Source: Pseudomonas sp. RIT-562 (GTDB lineage Bacteria; Pseudomonadota; Gammaproteobacteria; Pseudomonadales; Pseudomonadaceae). Taken from it: 64,000 nt of DNA. The notes beneath the pieces were generated by a model. That model ran no database searches. It saw only the letters and a program-made list of their open reading frames with translations, and was not told the origin of the DNA. The stretch is taken from NCBI RefSeq assembly GCF_026241895.1, contig NZ_JAPJIV010000010.1, positions 1-64,000 on the forward strand, given 5' to 3'. Position 1 is the first letter of the stretch. Every line of letters begins with the position of its first letter. The translations under genes and the position numbers were made by a program. This document shows, piece by piece, positions 44,900-53,359 of this stretch.

Positions 44900-45091
44900 A
44901 TGGGTTCCACGTTCAACGGCCTGATTGGCCTGATTATTCTTGCCCTGGACATCTGGGCCATCATCAACGTGCTGAAAAGTGGCGCATCAACCGGCATGAA
45001 GATCGTCTGGGTGTTGCTGATCCTGCTGTTGCCGGTCCTGGGCCTGATCATCTGGGCCATCGCCGGGCCGCGGGGTAATGTGCGGATCTGA
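44900..45091 (+). CDS. PLDc_N-domain small membrane protein
   Basis: A 63-residue protein with two hydrophobic helices: GLIGLIILALDIWAIINVLKSG and KIVWVLLILLLPVLGLIIWAIAG, the latter holding the W-x-L-x-I-L-L-x-P-V-L-G-x-I-x-W pattern of the PLDc_N (cardiolipin synthase N-terminal) family. Only the membrane part is present, with no phospholipase D catalytic domain, which is common for free-standing members. Good GGGAGCGTC ribosome site. Function unknown. Confidence 0.85.
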   Translation: MGSTFNGLIGLIILALDIWAIINVLKSGASTGMKIVWVLLILLLPVLGLIIWAIAGPRGNVRI

Positions 45092-45103
45092 TGTTCGCCC
45101 AAG

Positions 45104-45195
45104 ATGTGGGAGCGGGCTTGCTCGCGAATGCAGTGTGTCAGTTGGCATTGAAATGACTGACACACCGCATTCGCGAGCAAGCCCGCTCCCACATT
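45104..45195. repeat. long REP palindrome upstream of speE
   Basis: Arms of about 38 bp: GATGTGGGAGCGGGCTTGCT plus CGCGAATGC... and inverted ...GCATTCGCGAGCAAGCCCGC plus TCCCACAT. The two arms pair almost without mismatch, extending past the REP core through GTGTGTCAGT/ACTGACACAC. Confidence 0.92.
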
Positions 45196-45356
45196 GGTTC
45201 TCAGTTGTCTTCAAAATTGTTCCTGGTCTTACGAAGGTTCGACCTGTCATCTCCCGCGTCGTAGAATGCGCGCCTTTACCGGGCAATCGAGCAAATCGAT
45301 TGGCCATCATGGGCGGGTAACCGTCCGTTGCCAGCGCATTCATCGGAGCACTTCCC

Positions 45357-46232
45357 ATGAGCACCACCCCTACCAGCGAATACCTGGAAACCCTCTACGA
45401 AGGCTACGGCCAGCGTTTTCGCATGGAAAAATTGCTGCACGAAGTGCGCACCGAACACCAGCACCTGGTGATCTTCGAAAACCCGCGCATGGGCCGGGTG
45501 ATGGCGCTGGATGGCGTGATCCAGACCACCGAAGCTGACGAATTCATCTACCACGAAATGCTCACCCATGTGCCGATCCTGGCGCACGGCACCGCCAAGC
45601 GCGTGCTGATCATCGGCGGCGGTGACGGCGGCATGCTGCGTGAAGTGGCCAAACACCGTGGCGTCGAGCACATCACCATGGTCGAGATCGACGGCACCGT
45701 GGTCGACATGTGCAAGGAGTTCCTGCCGAACCACTCCAAAGGCGCGTTCGACGATCCACGCCTGAACCTGGTGATCGACGACGGTATGCGTTTCGTCGCC
45801 ACTACCACCGAAAAGTTCGACGTGATCATTTCCGACTCCACCGACCCGATCGGCCCGGGCGAAGTGCTGTTTTCGGAAAACTTCTACCAGGCTTGCCGTC
45901 GCTGCCTGAACGAAGGCGGCATCCTGGTGACGCAGAACGGCACCCCGTTCATGCAGATCGAGGAAGTCAAGACGACCGCCGGGCGCCTGCGCAGCCTGTT
46001 CCCGGACTGGCATTTCTATCAGGCCGCCGTACCGACCTACATCGGCGGCTCGATGACCTTTGCCTGGGGTGCGACCGATACACGCTATCGCAAGCTGTCC
46101 CGTGAAACCCTGCAGCAGCGCTTCGCCGGCAGCGGCATCATCACCCGCTACTACAACCCGGAAATCCACATCGGCGCGTTCGCCTTGCCGCAGTACGTGC
46201 TGCAGGCGATCAACAAGCCAAGCAACGATTAA
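45357..46232 (+). CDS. speE: spermidine synthase SpeE
   Basis: A 291-residue aminopropyltransferase that makes spermidine from putrescine and decarboxylated S-adenosylmethionine. Motifs: [32 protein letters not shown], the nucleotide-binding [31 protein letters not shown], and catalytic [15 protein letters not shown] with the Asp residues that hold the amine. [13 protein letters not shown] is also typical. No SpeD (decarboxylase) gene is in the window. ATG at 45357 follows GGAGCAC. A REP hairpin follows the stop. Confidence 0.96.
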   Translation: MSTTPTSEYLETLYEGYGQRFRMEKLLHEVRTEHQHLVIFENPRMGRVMALDGVIQTTEADEFIYHEMLTHVPILAHGTAKRVLIIGGGDGGMLREVAKHRGVEHITMVEIDGTVVDMCKEFLPNHSKGAFDDPRLNLVIDDGMRFVATTTEKFDVIISDSTDPIGPGEVLFSENFYQACRRCLNEGGILVTQNGTPFMQIEEVKTTAGRLRSLFPDWHFYQAAVPTYIGGSMTFAWGATDTRYRKLSRETLQQRFAGSGIITRYYNPEIHIGAFALPQYVLQAINKPSND

Positions 46233-46248
46233 CGGTTACCCATAATTC

Positions 46249-46276
46249 TTGTGGGAGCAAGCTTTGCTCCCACAAG
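46249..46276 (+). terminator. REP hairpin after speE
   Basis: TTGTGGGAGCAA/TTGCTCCCACAA palindrome, followed downstream by GGTTTTGTGTTGTTTTT. Likely the speE transcription end. Confidence 0.65.
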
Positions 46277-46384
46277 GTTTTGTGTTGTTTTTCATAACCC
46301 GCGCAGTAATTCGTTGAACGATCACCCAGTGCAAAAGTCCAGATAGGTGTAAGCCCACTTGCGGGTTTTATCGAGGAGGCACTG

Positions 46385-46618
46385 ATGCAAAAGTGGAAAA
46401 TCACTTTCGTGGATGATCACGGTGAAACAGTCGACGAAGTCTTCGAGTGCGAGGAGTGCCCGGACAACGAGCATGCCGCCAAACTCATCAAGGCCCGTCT
46501 GCTTCCTGTCGCCGCGGAACTGGATCTGAATGATCTGGAAGGGCGCACCGATGATGCGAGCGTCAAAAGTCTGAAGACCCAGAACAGTATTGAAATCCTC
46601 GGCATCACTCCCGTCTGA
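46385..46618 (+). CDS. small acidic protein of unknown function
   Basis: A 77-residue soluble protein (MQKWKITFVDDHGETVDEVFE...). A CEEC pair at residues 20-23 could bind metal. Beta-strand-like start, helical centre (HAAKLIKARLLPVAAELDLND) and a C-terminal strand (NSIEILGITPV). GAGGAGGCACTG gives a strong ribosome site. No family recognised; translated product is likely because of that site and a clean frame. Confidence 0.7.
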   Translation: MQKWKITFVDDHGETVDEVFECEECPDNEHAAKLIKARLLPVAAELDLNDLEGRTDDASVKSLKTQNSIEILGITPV

Positions 46619-46831
46619 TACAACTCCTGTCACATTCAAACCAGGCCTTGGCAGCTGCTCGGTCAAAGGGCTACTCTGCAGGCGAGATCAGCGATTGGAT
46701 CGCTCGGGTCTGGTCTTGTCAGCTACATGCTTGATTCCCATCGGTGACCTGGTTACCGGCTCGCCCTCACCATTCGGCTGAGGGCGTTGGGAGCACGGAA
46801 AGTCTATCCATCGGATTGAGGAGGACGTTTC

Positions 46832-47173
46832 ATGAGCACAGCCTATCAAGAAGACATCAGCAGCAGCGTGCTGCGCCGCATGAAAGAAGGCGGTTTCGAC
46901 TTTTCAAAATTCCATCCCATCGAGTTCTACGCGATTTTCCCCGACGAGGAGCGGGCCCGCAGGGCAGCAGGTCATTACCGTGGTGAGTCCTTGAATGCGC
47001 AGATCAGTGTGCGCGACGACGGCGCATGGGCGCTGGAATTGAGCAAGGTCATGTACGCCACCTACGATGACATCGGCGATTTCGAACAGGGATTCGAGGC
47101 AGTGGTCGAGCCTCTGGGCGGCATCATCGAAGGATGGGGCGTGAAGCAGGAGGTACGAGGGCGACTCGCATAA
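46832..47173 (+). CDS. rraB: RraB-like regulator of ribonuclease E
   Basis: A 113-residue protein matching the RraB fold: VLRRMKEGGFDFSKFHPIEFYAIFPDEERARRAAGHYRGE, then DDGAWALELSKVMYATYDDIGDFEQGFEAVVEPLGGIIEGWGVKQE. RraB binds RNase E and changes its activity on selected mRNAs. Enterobacterial RraB is a bit longer and ends in an acidic tail, missing here. Strong ribosome site (TTGAGGAGGACG). A terminator follows the stop. Confidence 0.82.
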   Translation: MSTAYQEDISSSVLRRMKEGGFDFSKFHPIEFYAIFPDEERARRAAGHYRGESLNAQISVRDDGAWALELSKVMYATYDDIGDFEQGFEAVVEPLGGIIEGWGVKQEVRGRLA

Positions 47174-47199
47174 CATTATGAACAGCAACAACACTCAGC

Positions 47200-47229
47200 A
47201 ACGGCTGACCTTCGGGTTGGCCGTTTTTC
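47200..47229 (+). terminator. rho-independent terminator after rraB
   Basis: Eleven-base stem AACGGCTGACC / GGTTGGCCGTT (two G-U pairs) with a TTCG tetraloop, followed by TTTTTC. Confidence 0.9.
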
Positions 47230-47435
47230 GTTACGCGCAGTGCGTTCCCTGACTATGCTGCTGATAGCGACAGCATTGCTTCGCAATGGAGCGGGGGCGA
47301 TCGGGTTGGGGCATTTGCCGCACAGGATTGGTGCGGTGATTTCATAGCAAATATCCAACCGATTGATATCAAAGCGTTTATGCCGATGGCACGGGCCTTG
47401 CGATGCCTAGATGTCCGGGTGACAAGGAGTACGGC

Positions 47436-48845
47436 ATGATCCGCACCTATTTTGATGAAATGTACGATGCCGGCGGCCAGGTCCGCCCGCATTACCGGGA
47501 GTTTGCCCGTTGGCTGGCCGAGACGCCTGACGAGTTGCTGGCTCAACGGCGCCGCGAGGCCGATTTGCTGTTTCATCGCGCCGGCATCACGTTCACGCTT
47601 TATGGCGACGAGCAGGGCACAGAACGCCTGATTCCTTTCGACACCATTCCGCGCAGCATTCCTGCGAGTGAGTGGCGGGTGGTCGAGCGCGGCTGTATCC
47701 AGCGGGTCAAGGCGTTGAACATGTTTCTCGCCGACCTCTACCACGAGCAGCGCATCATCAAGGCCGGCATCATCCCGGCAGAGCAGGTGCTGGCCAACGA
47801 GCAATATCAGTTGGCGATGCAGGGGCTGGATCTGCACCGGGATATCTATTCGCACATTTCCGGCGTCGATCTGGTGCGCGATGGCGACGGCACCTACTAC
47901 GTGCTTGAAGACAACCTGCGTACGCCCAGCGGCGTCAGTTACATGCTCGAAGACCGCAAGATGATGATGCGCCTGTTTCCCGAGTTGTTTTCGGCGCAAC
48001 GCATCGCCCCCATCGACCACTACCCGAACCTGCTGCTCGACACCCTGAAAAGCTCCAGCCCCATCGACAACCCGAGCGTGGTGGTGTTGACACCTGGCCG
48101 CTTCAATAGCGCGTTCTTTGAGCACGCGTTCCTGGCGCGGGAAATGGGTGTTGAGCTGGTAGAAGGCGCGGACCTGTTCGTGCGTGACGATAAGGTCTTC
48201 ATGCGCACAACTGACGGGCCGAAGGCGGTCGATGTGATCTACCGTCGCCTCGACGATGCGTTCCTCGATCCACTGGCGTTCAATCCGGACTCCATGCTCG
48301 GCGTCCCGGGGCTGCTGTCCTCGTATCGCTCGGGCAACGTGGTCCTGGCCAATTCCATCGGCACCGGGGTGGCGGACGACAAGTCGGTGTACCCGTTCGT
48401 CACGGACATGATCCGTTTTTACCTGGATGAAGAACCGATCCTGAAGAACGTTCCGACGTTCCAGTGCCGTAATCCCTCTGAACTTTCCCACGTGCTGGCC
48501 AATCTTCCAGACTTGGTCGTCAAGGAAACCCAGGGCTCCGGAGGGTACGGGATGCTGGTCGGGCCGGCCGCTACGGCGGCGGAAATCGAGTCGTTCCGTG
48601 CGCGCATCAAAGCCAAGCCACACGCCTACATCGCGCAGCCGACCCTGTCGCTGTCGACCTGTCCGACCTTCGTCGAAAACGGTATTGCGCCACGCCACAT
48701 CGACCTGCGGCCGTTTGTACTGTCCGGTCGCGAAACCCGGGTAGTGCCGGGTGGCCTGACCCGTGTCGCGCTGCGCGAAGGCTCCCTGGTGGTGAATTCC
48801 TCCCAGGGCGGCGGAACCAAGGACACCTGGGTAGTCGAGGATTGA
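47436..48845 (+). CDS. circularly permuted ATP-grasp peptide-ligase-like protein (COG2308 type)
   Basis: A 469-residue protein of the circularly permuted ATP-grasp group. Seen: MIRTYFDEMYDAGGQVRPHYREF (family start), GITFTLYGDEQGTERLIPFDTIPR, RRLDDAFLDPLAF, the ATP-binding lysine region DLVVKETQGSGGYGMLVG, and the ERNLRTPSG-like EDNLRTPSGVSYML. The family is predicted to join amino acids or peptides through an acyl-phosphate step. Substrate unknown. First gene of a tight three-gene operon with the alpha-E and transglutaminase proteins. Start chosen at 47436, after AAGGAGTACGGC. Confidence 0.9.
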   Translation: MIRTYFDEMYDAGGQVRPHYREFARWLAETPDELLAQRRREADLLFHRAGITFTLYGDEQGTERLIPFDTIPRSIPASEWRVVERGCIQRVKALNMFLADLYHEQRIIKAGIIPAEQVLANEQYQLAMQGLDLHRDIYSHISGVDLVRDGDGTYYVLEDNLRTPSGVSYMLEDRKMMMRLFPELFSAQRIAPIDHYPNLLLDTLKSSSPIDNPSVVVLTPGRFNSAFFEHAFLAREMGVELVEGADLFVRDDKVFMRTTDGPKAVDVIYRRLDDAFLDPLAFNPDSMLGVPGLLSSYRSGNVVLANSIGTGVADDKSVYPFVTDMIRFYLDEEPILKNVPTFQCRNPSELSHVLANLPDLVVKETQGSGGYGMLVGPAATAAEIESFRARIKAKPHAYIAQPTLSLSTCPTFVENGIAPRHIDLRPFVLSGRETRVVPGGLTRVALREGSLVVNSSQGGGTKDTWVVED

Positions 48846-48857
48846 AGGAAGCTTGCC

Positions 48858-49808
48858 ATGTTAAGTAGAACTGCCTCGGATCTGTATTGGATGTCGCGTT
48901 ACCTGGAGCGGGCGGAAAACCTCGCACGGATGCTCGATATCAGTTATTCGCTGTCGCTGATGCCGCAGGATGGTCGCGGCGACGGCCTGCACGAACTGGC
49001 CATGCCGCTGCTGATCACCGGCACCCTGGAGGATTACCTGGAGCGCCACGGCGAGCTGCATGCCGAGCGGCTGCTGCATTTCTTCGCCCTGGATGCGGCC
49101 AACCCCGCCAGTATCTACAGTTGTCTGGGCGCAGCGCGGGCCAGTGCCCATGCCGTGCGTGGGCGAATCACCGCCGACATGTGGGAAAACATCAACGCCA
49201 CCTGGCTGGAAATTCGCGGCATTGCCGATCAGGGCTTGAGCCGCTATGGCATGAGTCGATTCTGCGAGTGGATCAAGGAACGTTCCCACCTGTTTCGCGG
49301 CGCGTCCTACGGCACCATCATGCGCAACGATGCATTTCGCTTCATTCGCCTGGGCACCTTTATCGAAAGGGCCGACAACACCCTGCGCCTGCTCGATGCT
49401 CGCTATGAAATGGCCGGCGACCAGGCGGAAGCGGTCAGCGACGGCACCGCCCACGCCTATTACCAGTGGAGCGCCCTGTTGCGCGCGCTGTCGTCGTTCG
49501 AGGCCTACACCGAGATTTACCGCGACGCTCCCGGCGCCCGGCATGTCGCCGAGTTGCTGCTATTGCGAGCCGATGTGCCGCGCTCGCTGCGCGCCTGCAC
49601 CGAAGAAATCGACCAGATCCTCGCCCAGCTCCCAGGCGCCAACGGCCGCCCGGCCCAGCGCCTGGCCGCGGAAATGGATGCGCGCCTGCGCTACACCGGC
49701 ATCAACGAAATTCTCGACGAAGGGCTGCACGCCTGGCTGACCGAATTCATCCCGCTGGTGCGCCAGCTGGGCAACGCCATTCACAGTTCCTACCTGGAGG
49801 CTGCATGA
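48858..49808 (+). CDS. alpha-E domain protein (COG2307 type)
   Basis: A 316-residue helical protein starting MLSRTASDLYWMSRYLERAENLARMLDISY, the hallmark of the alpha-E (DUF403) family. More family marks: MWENINATWLEIR, SHLFRGASYGTIMRNDAFRFIRLGTFIERADNTLRLLD and YTEIYRDAP. It has conserved acidic and Arg residues that could form an active or binding site. Nearly always encoded with permuted ATP-grasp and transglutaminase partners, as here. 12 bp after the ATP-grasp gene and overlapping the next by four bases. Confidence 0.9.
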   Translation: MLSRTASDLYWMSRYLERAENLARMLDISYSLSLMPQDGRGDGLHELAMPLLITGTLEDYLERHGELHAERLLHFFALDAANPASIYSCLGAARASAHAVRGRITADMWENINATWLEIRGIADQGLSRYGMSRFCEWIKERSHLFRGASYGTIMRNDAFRFIRLGTFIERADNTLRLLDARYEMAGDQAEAVSDGTAHAYYQWSALLRALSSFEAYTEIYRDAPGARHVAELLLLRADVPRSLRACTEEIDQILAQLPGANGRPAQRLAAEMDARLRYTGINEILDEGLHAWLTEFIPLVRQLGNAIHSSYLEAA

Positions 49809-50614
49809 GACTTTCCATTAGCCACGAGACCACCTATCACTACGAGGATCAGGTGCGGGCGAGCATCCAGTACCTGCGACTGACACCCCACGACAGCGAG
49901 CGCCAGCATGTGCTGAGTTGGCAGCTCAACCTGCCGCGCCCGGTGCGCGCGCAACTCGACCCATTCGGCAACATCCTGCACGTGCTGACCATGGACGAAC
50001 CGCACGAAGCCATCATCATTGGCGCCCGTGGTCAGGTCGACATCGACGAGCTGCGTGAAGCCGAGCATGAAAGCCAGTCGGCGCTGCCGTTCCTGCGGTT
50101 CACCCGCCTGACCGAACCGGACGAAGCCTTGCGCGAGTTCGCGCAAAAGCACTGCAAGACACGCCGGGATCGCACGGCGCTGATCGACCTGATGCACGGC
50201 CTGAATTCGCATATGACCTACACCCCAGGTTCTACCGAAGTCGACACCAGTGCGGCCCAGTCCTTCGCCGGGCGCTCGGGGGTTTGTCAGGATCACACAC
50301 ACGCCTTCCTGGCCTGTGCTCGCAGCCTGGGGATTCCGGCGCGGTATGTGTCGGGATATCTGTACAGCGAGAACGCCGAGCACCTGGCCAGTCATGCCTG
50401 GGCTGAGGCCTGGCTGGATGACGCCTGGTACAGCTTTGACGTGACCAACGAGCTGGCCCGGCCCGAGCGCCATCTGAAACTGGCGGTGGGCCTGGATTAC
50501 CTCGACGCCTGCCCGGTACGCGGCATGCGCCGTGGCGGCGGCTGCGAGCAGATGCACGCCAAAGTGTTCGTCTCACCGACGCCATTGCCGGTGTTCTCGG
50601 TTCAGGAGCAATAA
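49805..50614 (+). CDS. transglutaminase-like cysteine protease/peptidase (COG1305 type)
   Basis: A 269-residue protein: N-terminal bacterial-transglutaminase region (MRLSISHETTYHYEDQVRASIQYLRLTPHD), then the papain-like core with nucleophile Cys in SGVCQDHTHAFLACARSLGIPARYVSGYL, His in HLASHAWAEAWLDDAWYSFDVTN and the following Asp. The triad Cys-His-Asp is therefore intact. In this operon type it may trim or cross-link the product of the ATP-grasp ligase. Its ATG overlaps the alpha-E stop (ATGA), so translation is coupled. Confidence 0.92.
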   Translation: MRLSISHETTYHYEDQVRASIQYLRLTPHDSERQHVLSWQLNLPRPVRAQLDPFGNILHVLTMDEPHEAIIIGARGQVDIDELREAEHESQSALPFLRFTRLTEPDEALREFAQKHCKTRRDRTALIDLMHGLNSHMTYTPGSTEVDTSAAQSFAGRSGVCQDHTHAFLACARSLGIPARYVSGYLYSENAEHLASHAWAEAWLDDAWYSFDVTNELARPERHLKLAVGLDYLDACPVRGMRRGGGCEQMHAKVFVSPTPLPVFSVQEQ

Positions 50615-50620
50615 CCGCCC

Positions 50621-50725
50621 CTGTAGGAGTGAGCCTGCTGGCGATGAACCAGAGAGCACCGCGGGGTGTCAGGCTCCCCGCGTCATCGTTGACCTTCCTC
50701 GCGAGCAGGCTCGCCCCTACAGGGG
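50621..50725. repeat. REP pair between convergent genes
   Basis: CCCCTGTAGGAGTGAGCCTG and, inverted, GCAGGCTCGCCCCTACAGGG enclose a GC-rich inner hairpin (GCGGGG/CCCCGC). It separates the transglutaminase gene from the cytochrome gene and may end both transcripts. Confidence 0.88.
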
Positions 50726-50732
50726 GGCGTGG

Positions 50733-51539
50733 TCAGGGCTGAACCTTGCGCCCCGCCATATGCCTCAAATACCCCACCAACCTCTCCAGGTCCGCATCCG
50801 GCAGCACCTGCGCACTGAACCCCGGCATCTTCGCCTGCGGCCACTGCCGCAGGCTCTGCGGATCACGGATATAGCGCTTGAGGAAATCAGCCCCGAAGTA
50901 CTCGGTCGGATTGAACGGAATATTCAGGTCCGGCCCGAACTGCGCATCCCCGGCACCATTCAAGCGATGACACGCCAGGCAGTTTTTCTGAAACAGCGCA
51001 AATCCCAGGTTCACCGGGTCGTCGGCTTTTAACGCGGGATCCGGCAGCAGGGCTGGGAAGCGCTCGGCCACTGGCGGCAGTTGCTTGATGCTCGCGACTT
51101 CGAACGGCCATTGCTCGGGACTGATGTTGCCTGCCTGGGGATCAGTCCACACCAGGTAAAACGGCCCCGCGCTGTGCTTGCCGGCAGACAGGGCCGGCCA
51201 TGGCTGGGCTGGATCCTCGATCGCCAGCCAGGCTCTGGCACCCTTGGCATTGAGCAGGGGCGCGGCGGATAACTCTGCGGCAAATCCATCCAGTGCCACC
51301 GCCTGCAGATGGTCTTCAGCCTTGATTCCGGCCAGCAGCGCCGCGATGGGCACTGCGCGGTAAGTCATATCGCGTTTGTAGGACACGTCGTCAGTGACGG
51401 TGATGGTTTGCGCCAGCGGATGCTGGAGCAACTCGGCGGTTTGCCAGGTGCGCGAGTTCGCGCCCAGCTGCAGATCCAGCTGTGCGGCACAAAGGGGCGT
51501 GCTGAGTAGCAAGGCCCCGAGCAGAATTAGCGTTTTCAA
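50733..51539 (-). CDS. periplasmic cytochrome c with N-terminal sulfite-oxidase-like region
   Basis: A 268-residue exported protein. Signal peptide MKTLILLGALLLSTPLCAA; residues 20-150 resemble a molybdopterin-oxidoreductase-like or substrate-binding region of unknown role (VTDDVSYKRDMTYRAVPIAALLAG, FYLVWTDPQAG); a class I cytochrome c domain follows with CLACH at 187-191 for covalent haem and KMPGF providing the Met ligand. The likely start is TTG at 51539 because the signal peptide begins there; no ATG fits. Function is electron transfer with an unknown partner. Confidence 0.78.
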   Translation of the reverse strand: MKTLILLGALLLSTPLCAAQLDLQLGANSRTWQTAELLQHPLAQTITVTDDVSYKRDMTYRAVPIAALLAGIKAEDHLQAVALDGFAAELSAAPLLNAKGARAWLAIEDPAQPWPALSAGKHSAGPFYLVWTDPQAGNISPEQWPFEVASIKQLPPVAERFPALLPDPALKADDPVNLGFALFQKNCLACHRLNGAGDAQFGPDLNIPFNPTEYFGADFLKRYIRDPQSLRQWPQAKMPGFSAQVLPDADLERLVGYLRHMAGRKVQP

Positions 51540-51649
51540 ATGATCGCCGTCCCTGTCGTGGAGAGTGCCGCAAAGGTTGGCACACCCACGCTGGCCCGGG
51601 TAGCGAGCCAATCACATTTCTACGGCGGCGATAACAAAAGGCGCTTAAA

Positions 51650-51745
51650 TCAGCCGATCACCTTGGTCAGGTTCGGCAAAATCAACAACAGCGTAGTGGC
51701 GAAAAGAATGAGTCCGGCTTGACGTACTTTCGATTGTTTGAACAT
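51650..51745 (-). CDS. 31-residue single-pass membrane peptide
   Basis: MFKQSKVRQAGLILFATTLL then LILPNLTKVIG: basic head, one membrane helix (about 11-29). AAAGGCGG lies ten bases before the ATG at 51745. The size is below usual gene callers. It is downstream-facing toward the cytochrome gene (110 bp away) and could be cotranscribed. No family known to me. Confidence 0.55.
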   Translation of the reverse strand: MFKQSKVRQAGLILFATTLLLILPNLTKVIG

Positions 51746-52129
51746 GGCTTGACCGCCTTTATTGTTATTTCCTGATGCCTGCCTGCATTTCTCCATGACG
51801 GCAGAGCGTTGCACTTCCTGTCCGACGAGCGCCTCGGCAAAACCCGACGACAACTTCGTACATGTTTACCTTAGGGCCCACGTCACTCGTGGCTTAGATC
51901 CATTTCATATGGCCTGCTACGTAGCAGCTATGAAAATGGCATGAGGCCTATTGCCAGCTTCTTTGGCGCCCGTTTGCTAGACGGTTCGCTGACGTCAAAG
52001 GGTTAACCCAATAGCTCGCTACCGTTCGTCTGAGCGCGTGCGTCAATGTGGCTGAGCGTTGTGGTCATTGAATCTGCGAGAGCTGGGCATAAGGTAGAGC
52101 CTCTAAAAGAACAAGAAATCGAGGACGTC
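51746..52129. other. 384-bp gap before the thiolase gene
   Basis: Should hold the promoter of the fatty-acid oxidation pair. Short open frames are present without ribosome sites. I looked for a PsrA-type GAAAC-N4-GTTTC box and did not find one. Confidence 0.5.
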
Positions 52130-53335
52130 ATGACCCAAGCTTTGATTTTCGACGCGATACGCACGCCCCGGGGCAAAGGCAAGGCCGATGGCGCCTTGCA
52201 CAGCGTCAAACCAGTGAACCTGGTGGCGGGATTGATGACTGCCCTGCAGCGGCGCAGCGATCTGGATACCAGCCAGGTCGATGACGTGGTGCTGGGGTGC
52301 GTGACGCCCGTCGGCGATCAAGGTGCCGACATCGCCAAGACTGCGGCGCTGGTGGCGGACTGGGATATCAGCGTGGCGGGCGTGCAGATCAACCGGTTCT
52401 GCGCATCGGGGCTCGAAGCGGTGAATCTTGGGGCGATGAAAGTGCGTTCCGGTTTTGAAGACCTGGTGGTGGTTGGTGGCGTCGAATCGATGTCCCGAGT
52501 ACCCATGGGCAGCGACGGCGGTGCCTGGGCCCTGGACCCGCAAACCAATCTGCATACGCACTTCACGCCGCAAGGCGTGGGCGCCGATCTTATTGCCACC
52601 CTGGAAGGCTTCAGTCGCGAACAGATTGACTCCTACGCCTTGTACTCCCAGCAAAAGGCGGCGCGGGCGCGGGGGGATGGCTCGTTCGGCAAGTCCCTGG
52701 TGCCGGTGCAGGATCAGAACGGCATCGTCCTGCTCGATCACGATGAATTCATTCGCGCCGATTCGACCCTGGAAGGCTTGGGCAAGCTCAAGCCGAGCTT
52801 TGAAATGATCGGCCAGATGGGCTTCGACGCCACCGCGCTGCGGGTCTACAGCCATGTGGAGCGGATCAACCACGTGCACACGCCGGGCAACAGCTCCGGC
52901 ATCGTCGATGGCGCGGCGCTGATGCTCATCGGCTCCGAAGCCAAGGGCCGGGCGCTGGGCCTGCAACCCCGGGCCCGAATCGTTGCCACGGCGGTGACCA
53001 GTACCGACCCGACCATCATGCTCACCGGTCCCGCGCCGGCCACCCGCAAGGCCCTGGCCAAGGCCGGCTTGCGGGTCGAGGACATCGATCTGTTCGAGGT
53101 CAACGAGGCCTTCGCCTCGGTGGTGTTGAAGTTCATCAAGGACATGGCCATCGACCCGGACAAGGTCAACGTCAACGGCGGCTCCATCGCCATGGGCCAT
53201 CCGCTGGGCGCTACGGGCTGCGCGATCCTTGGCACCCTGCTCGACGAACTGGAAGCCCGCCAGCTGCGCTTCGGCCTCGCGACCTTGTGTGTCGGCGGCG
53301 GCATGGGCATTGCCACGATCATCGAACGCCTCTGA
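52130..53335 (+). CDS. acetyl-CoA C-acetyltransferase (thiolase), FadA/FadI-like
   Basis: A 401-residue thiolase. Catalytic residues: Cys91 ([13 protein letters not shown]), His in [14 protein letters not shown], and the second Cys in [23 protein letters not shown] is also standard. It carries out the last cleavage of beta-oxidation, or the reverse condensation. ATG at 52130 preceded by GAGGACG. Followed after 24 bp by the multifunctional hydratase/dehydrogenase, so the two proteins are the beta and alpha parts of one trifunctional system. Confidence 0.92.
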   Translation: MTQALIFDAIRTPRGKGKADGALHSVKPVNLVAGLMTALQRRSDLDTSQVDDVVLGCVTPVGDQGADIAKTAALVADWDISVAGVQINRFCASGLEAVNLGAMKVRSGFEDLVVVGGVESMSRVPMGSDGGAWALDPQTNLHTHFTPQGVGADLIATLEGFSREQIDSYALYSQQKAARARGDGSFGKSLVPVQDQNGIVLLDHDEFIRADSTLEGLGKLKPSFEMIGQMGFDATALRVYSHVERINHVHTPGNSSGIVDGAALMLIGSEAKGRALGLQPRARIVATAVTSTDPTIMLTGPAPATRKALAKAGLRVEDIDLFEVNEAFASVVLKFIKDMAIDPDKVNVNGGSIAMGHPLGATGCAILGTLLDELEARQLRFGLATLCVGGGMGIATIIERL

Positions 53336-53359
53336 GCCCCGACTTCAAGGAAAAACCCC

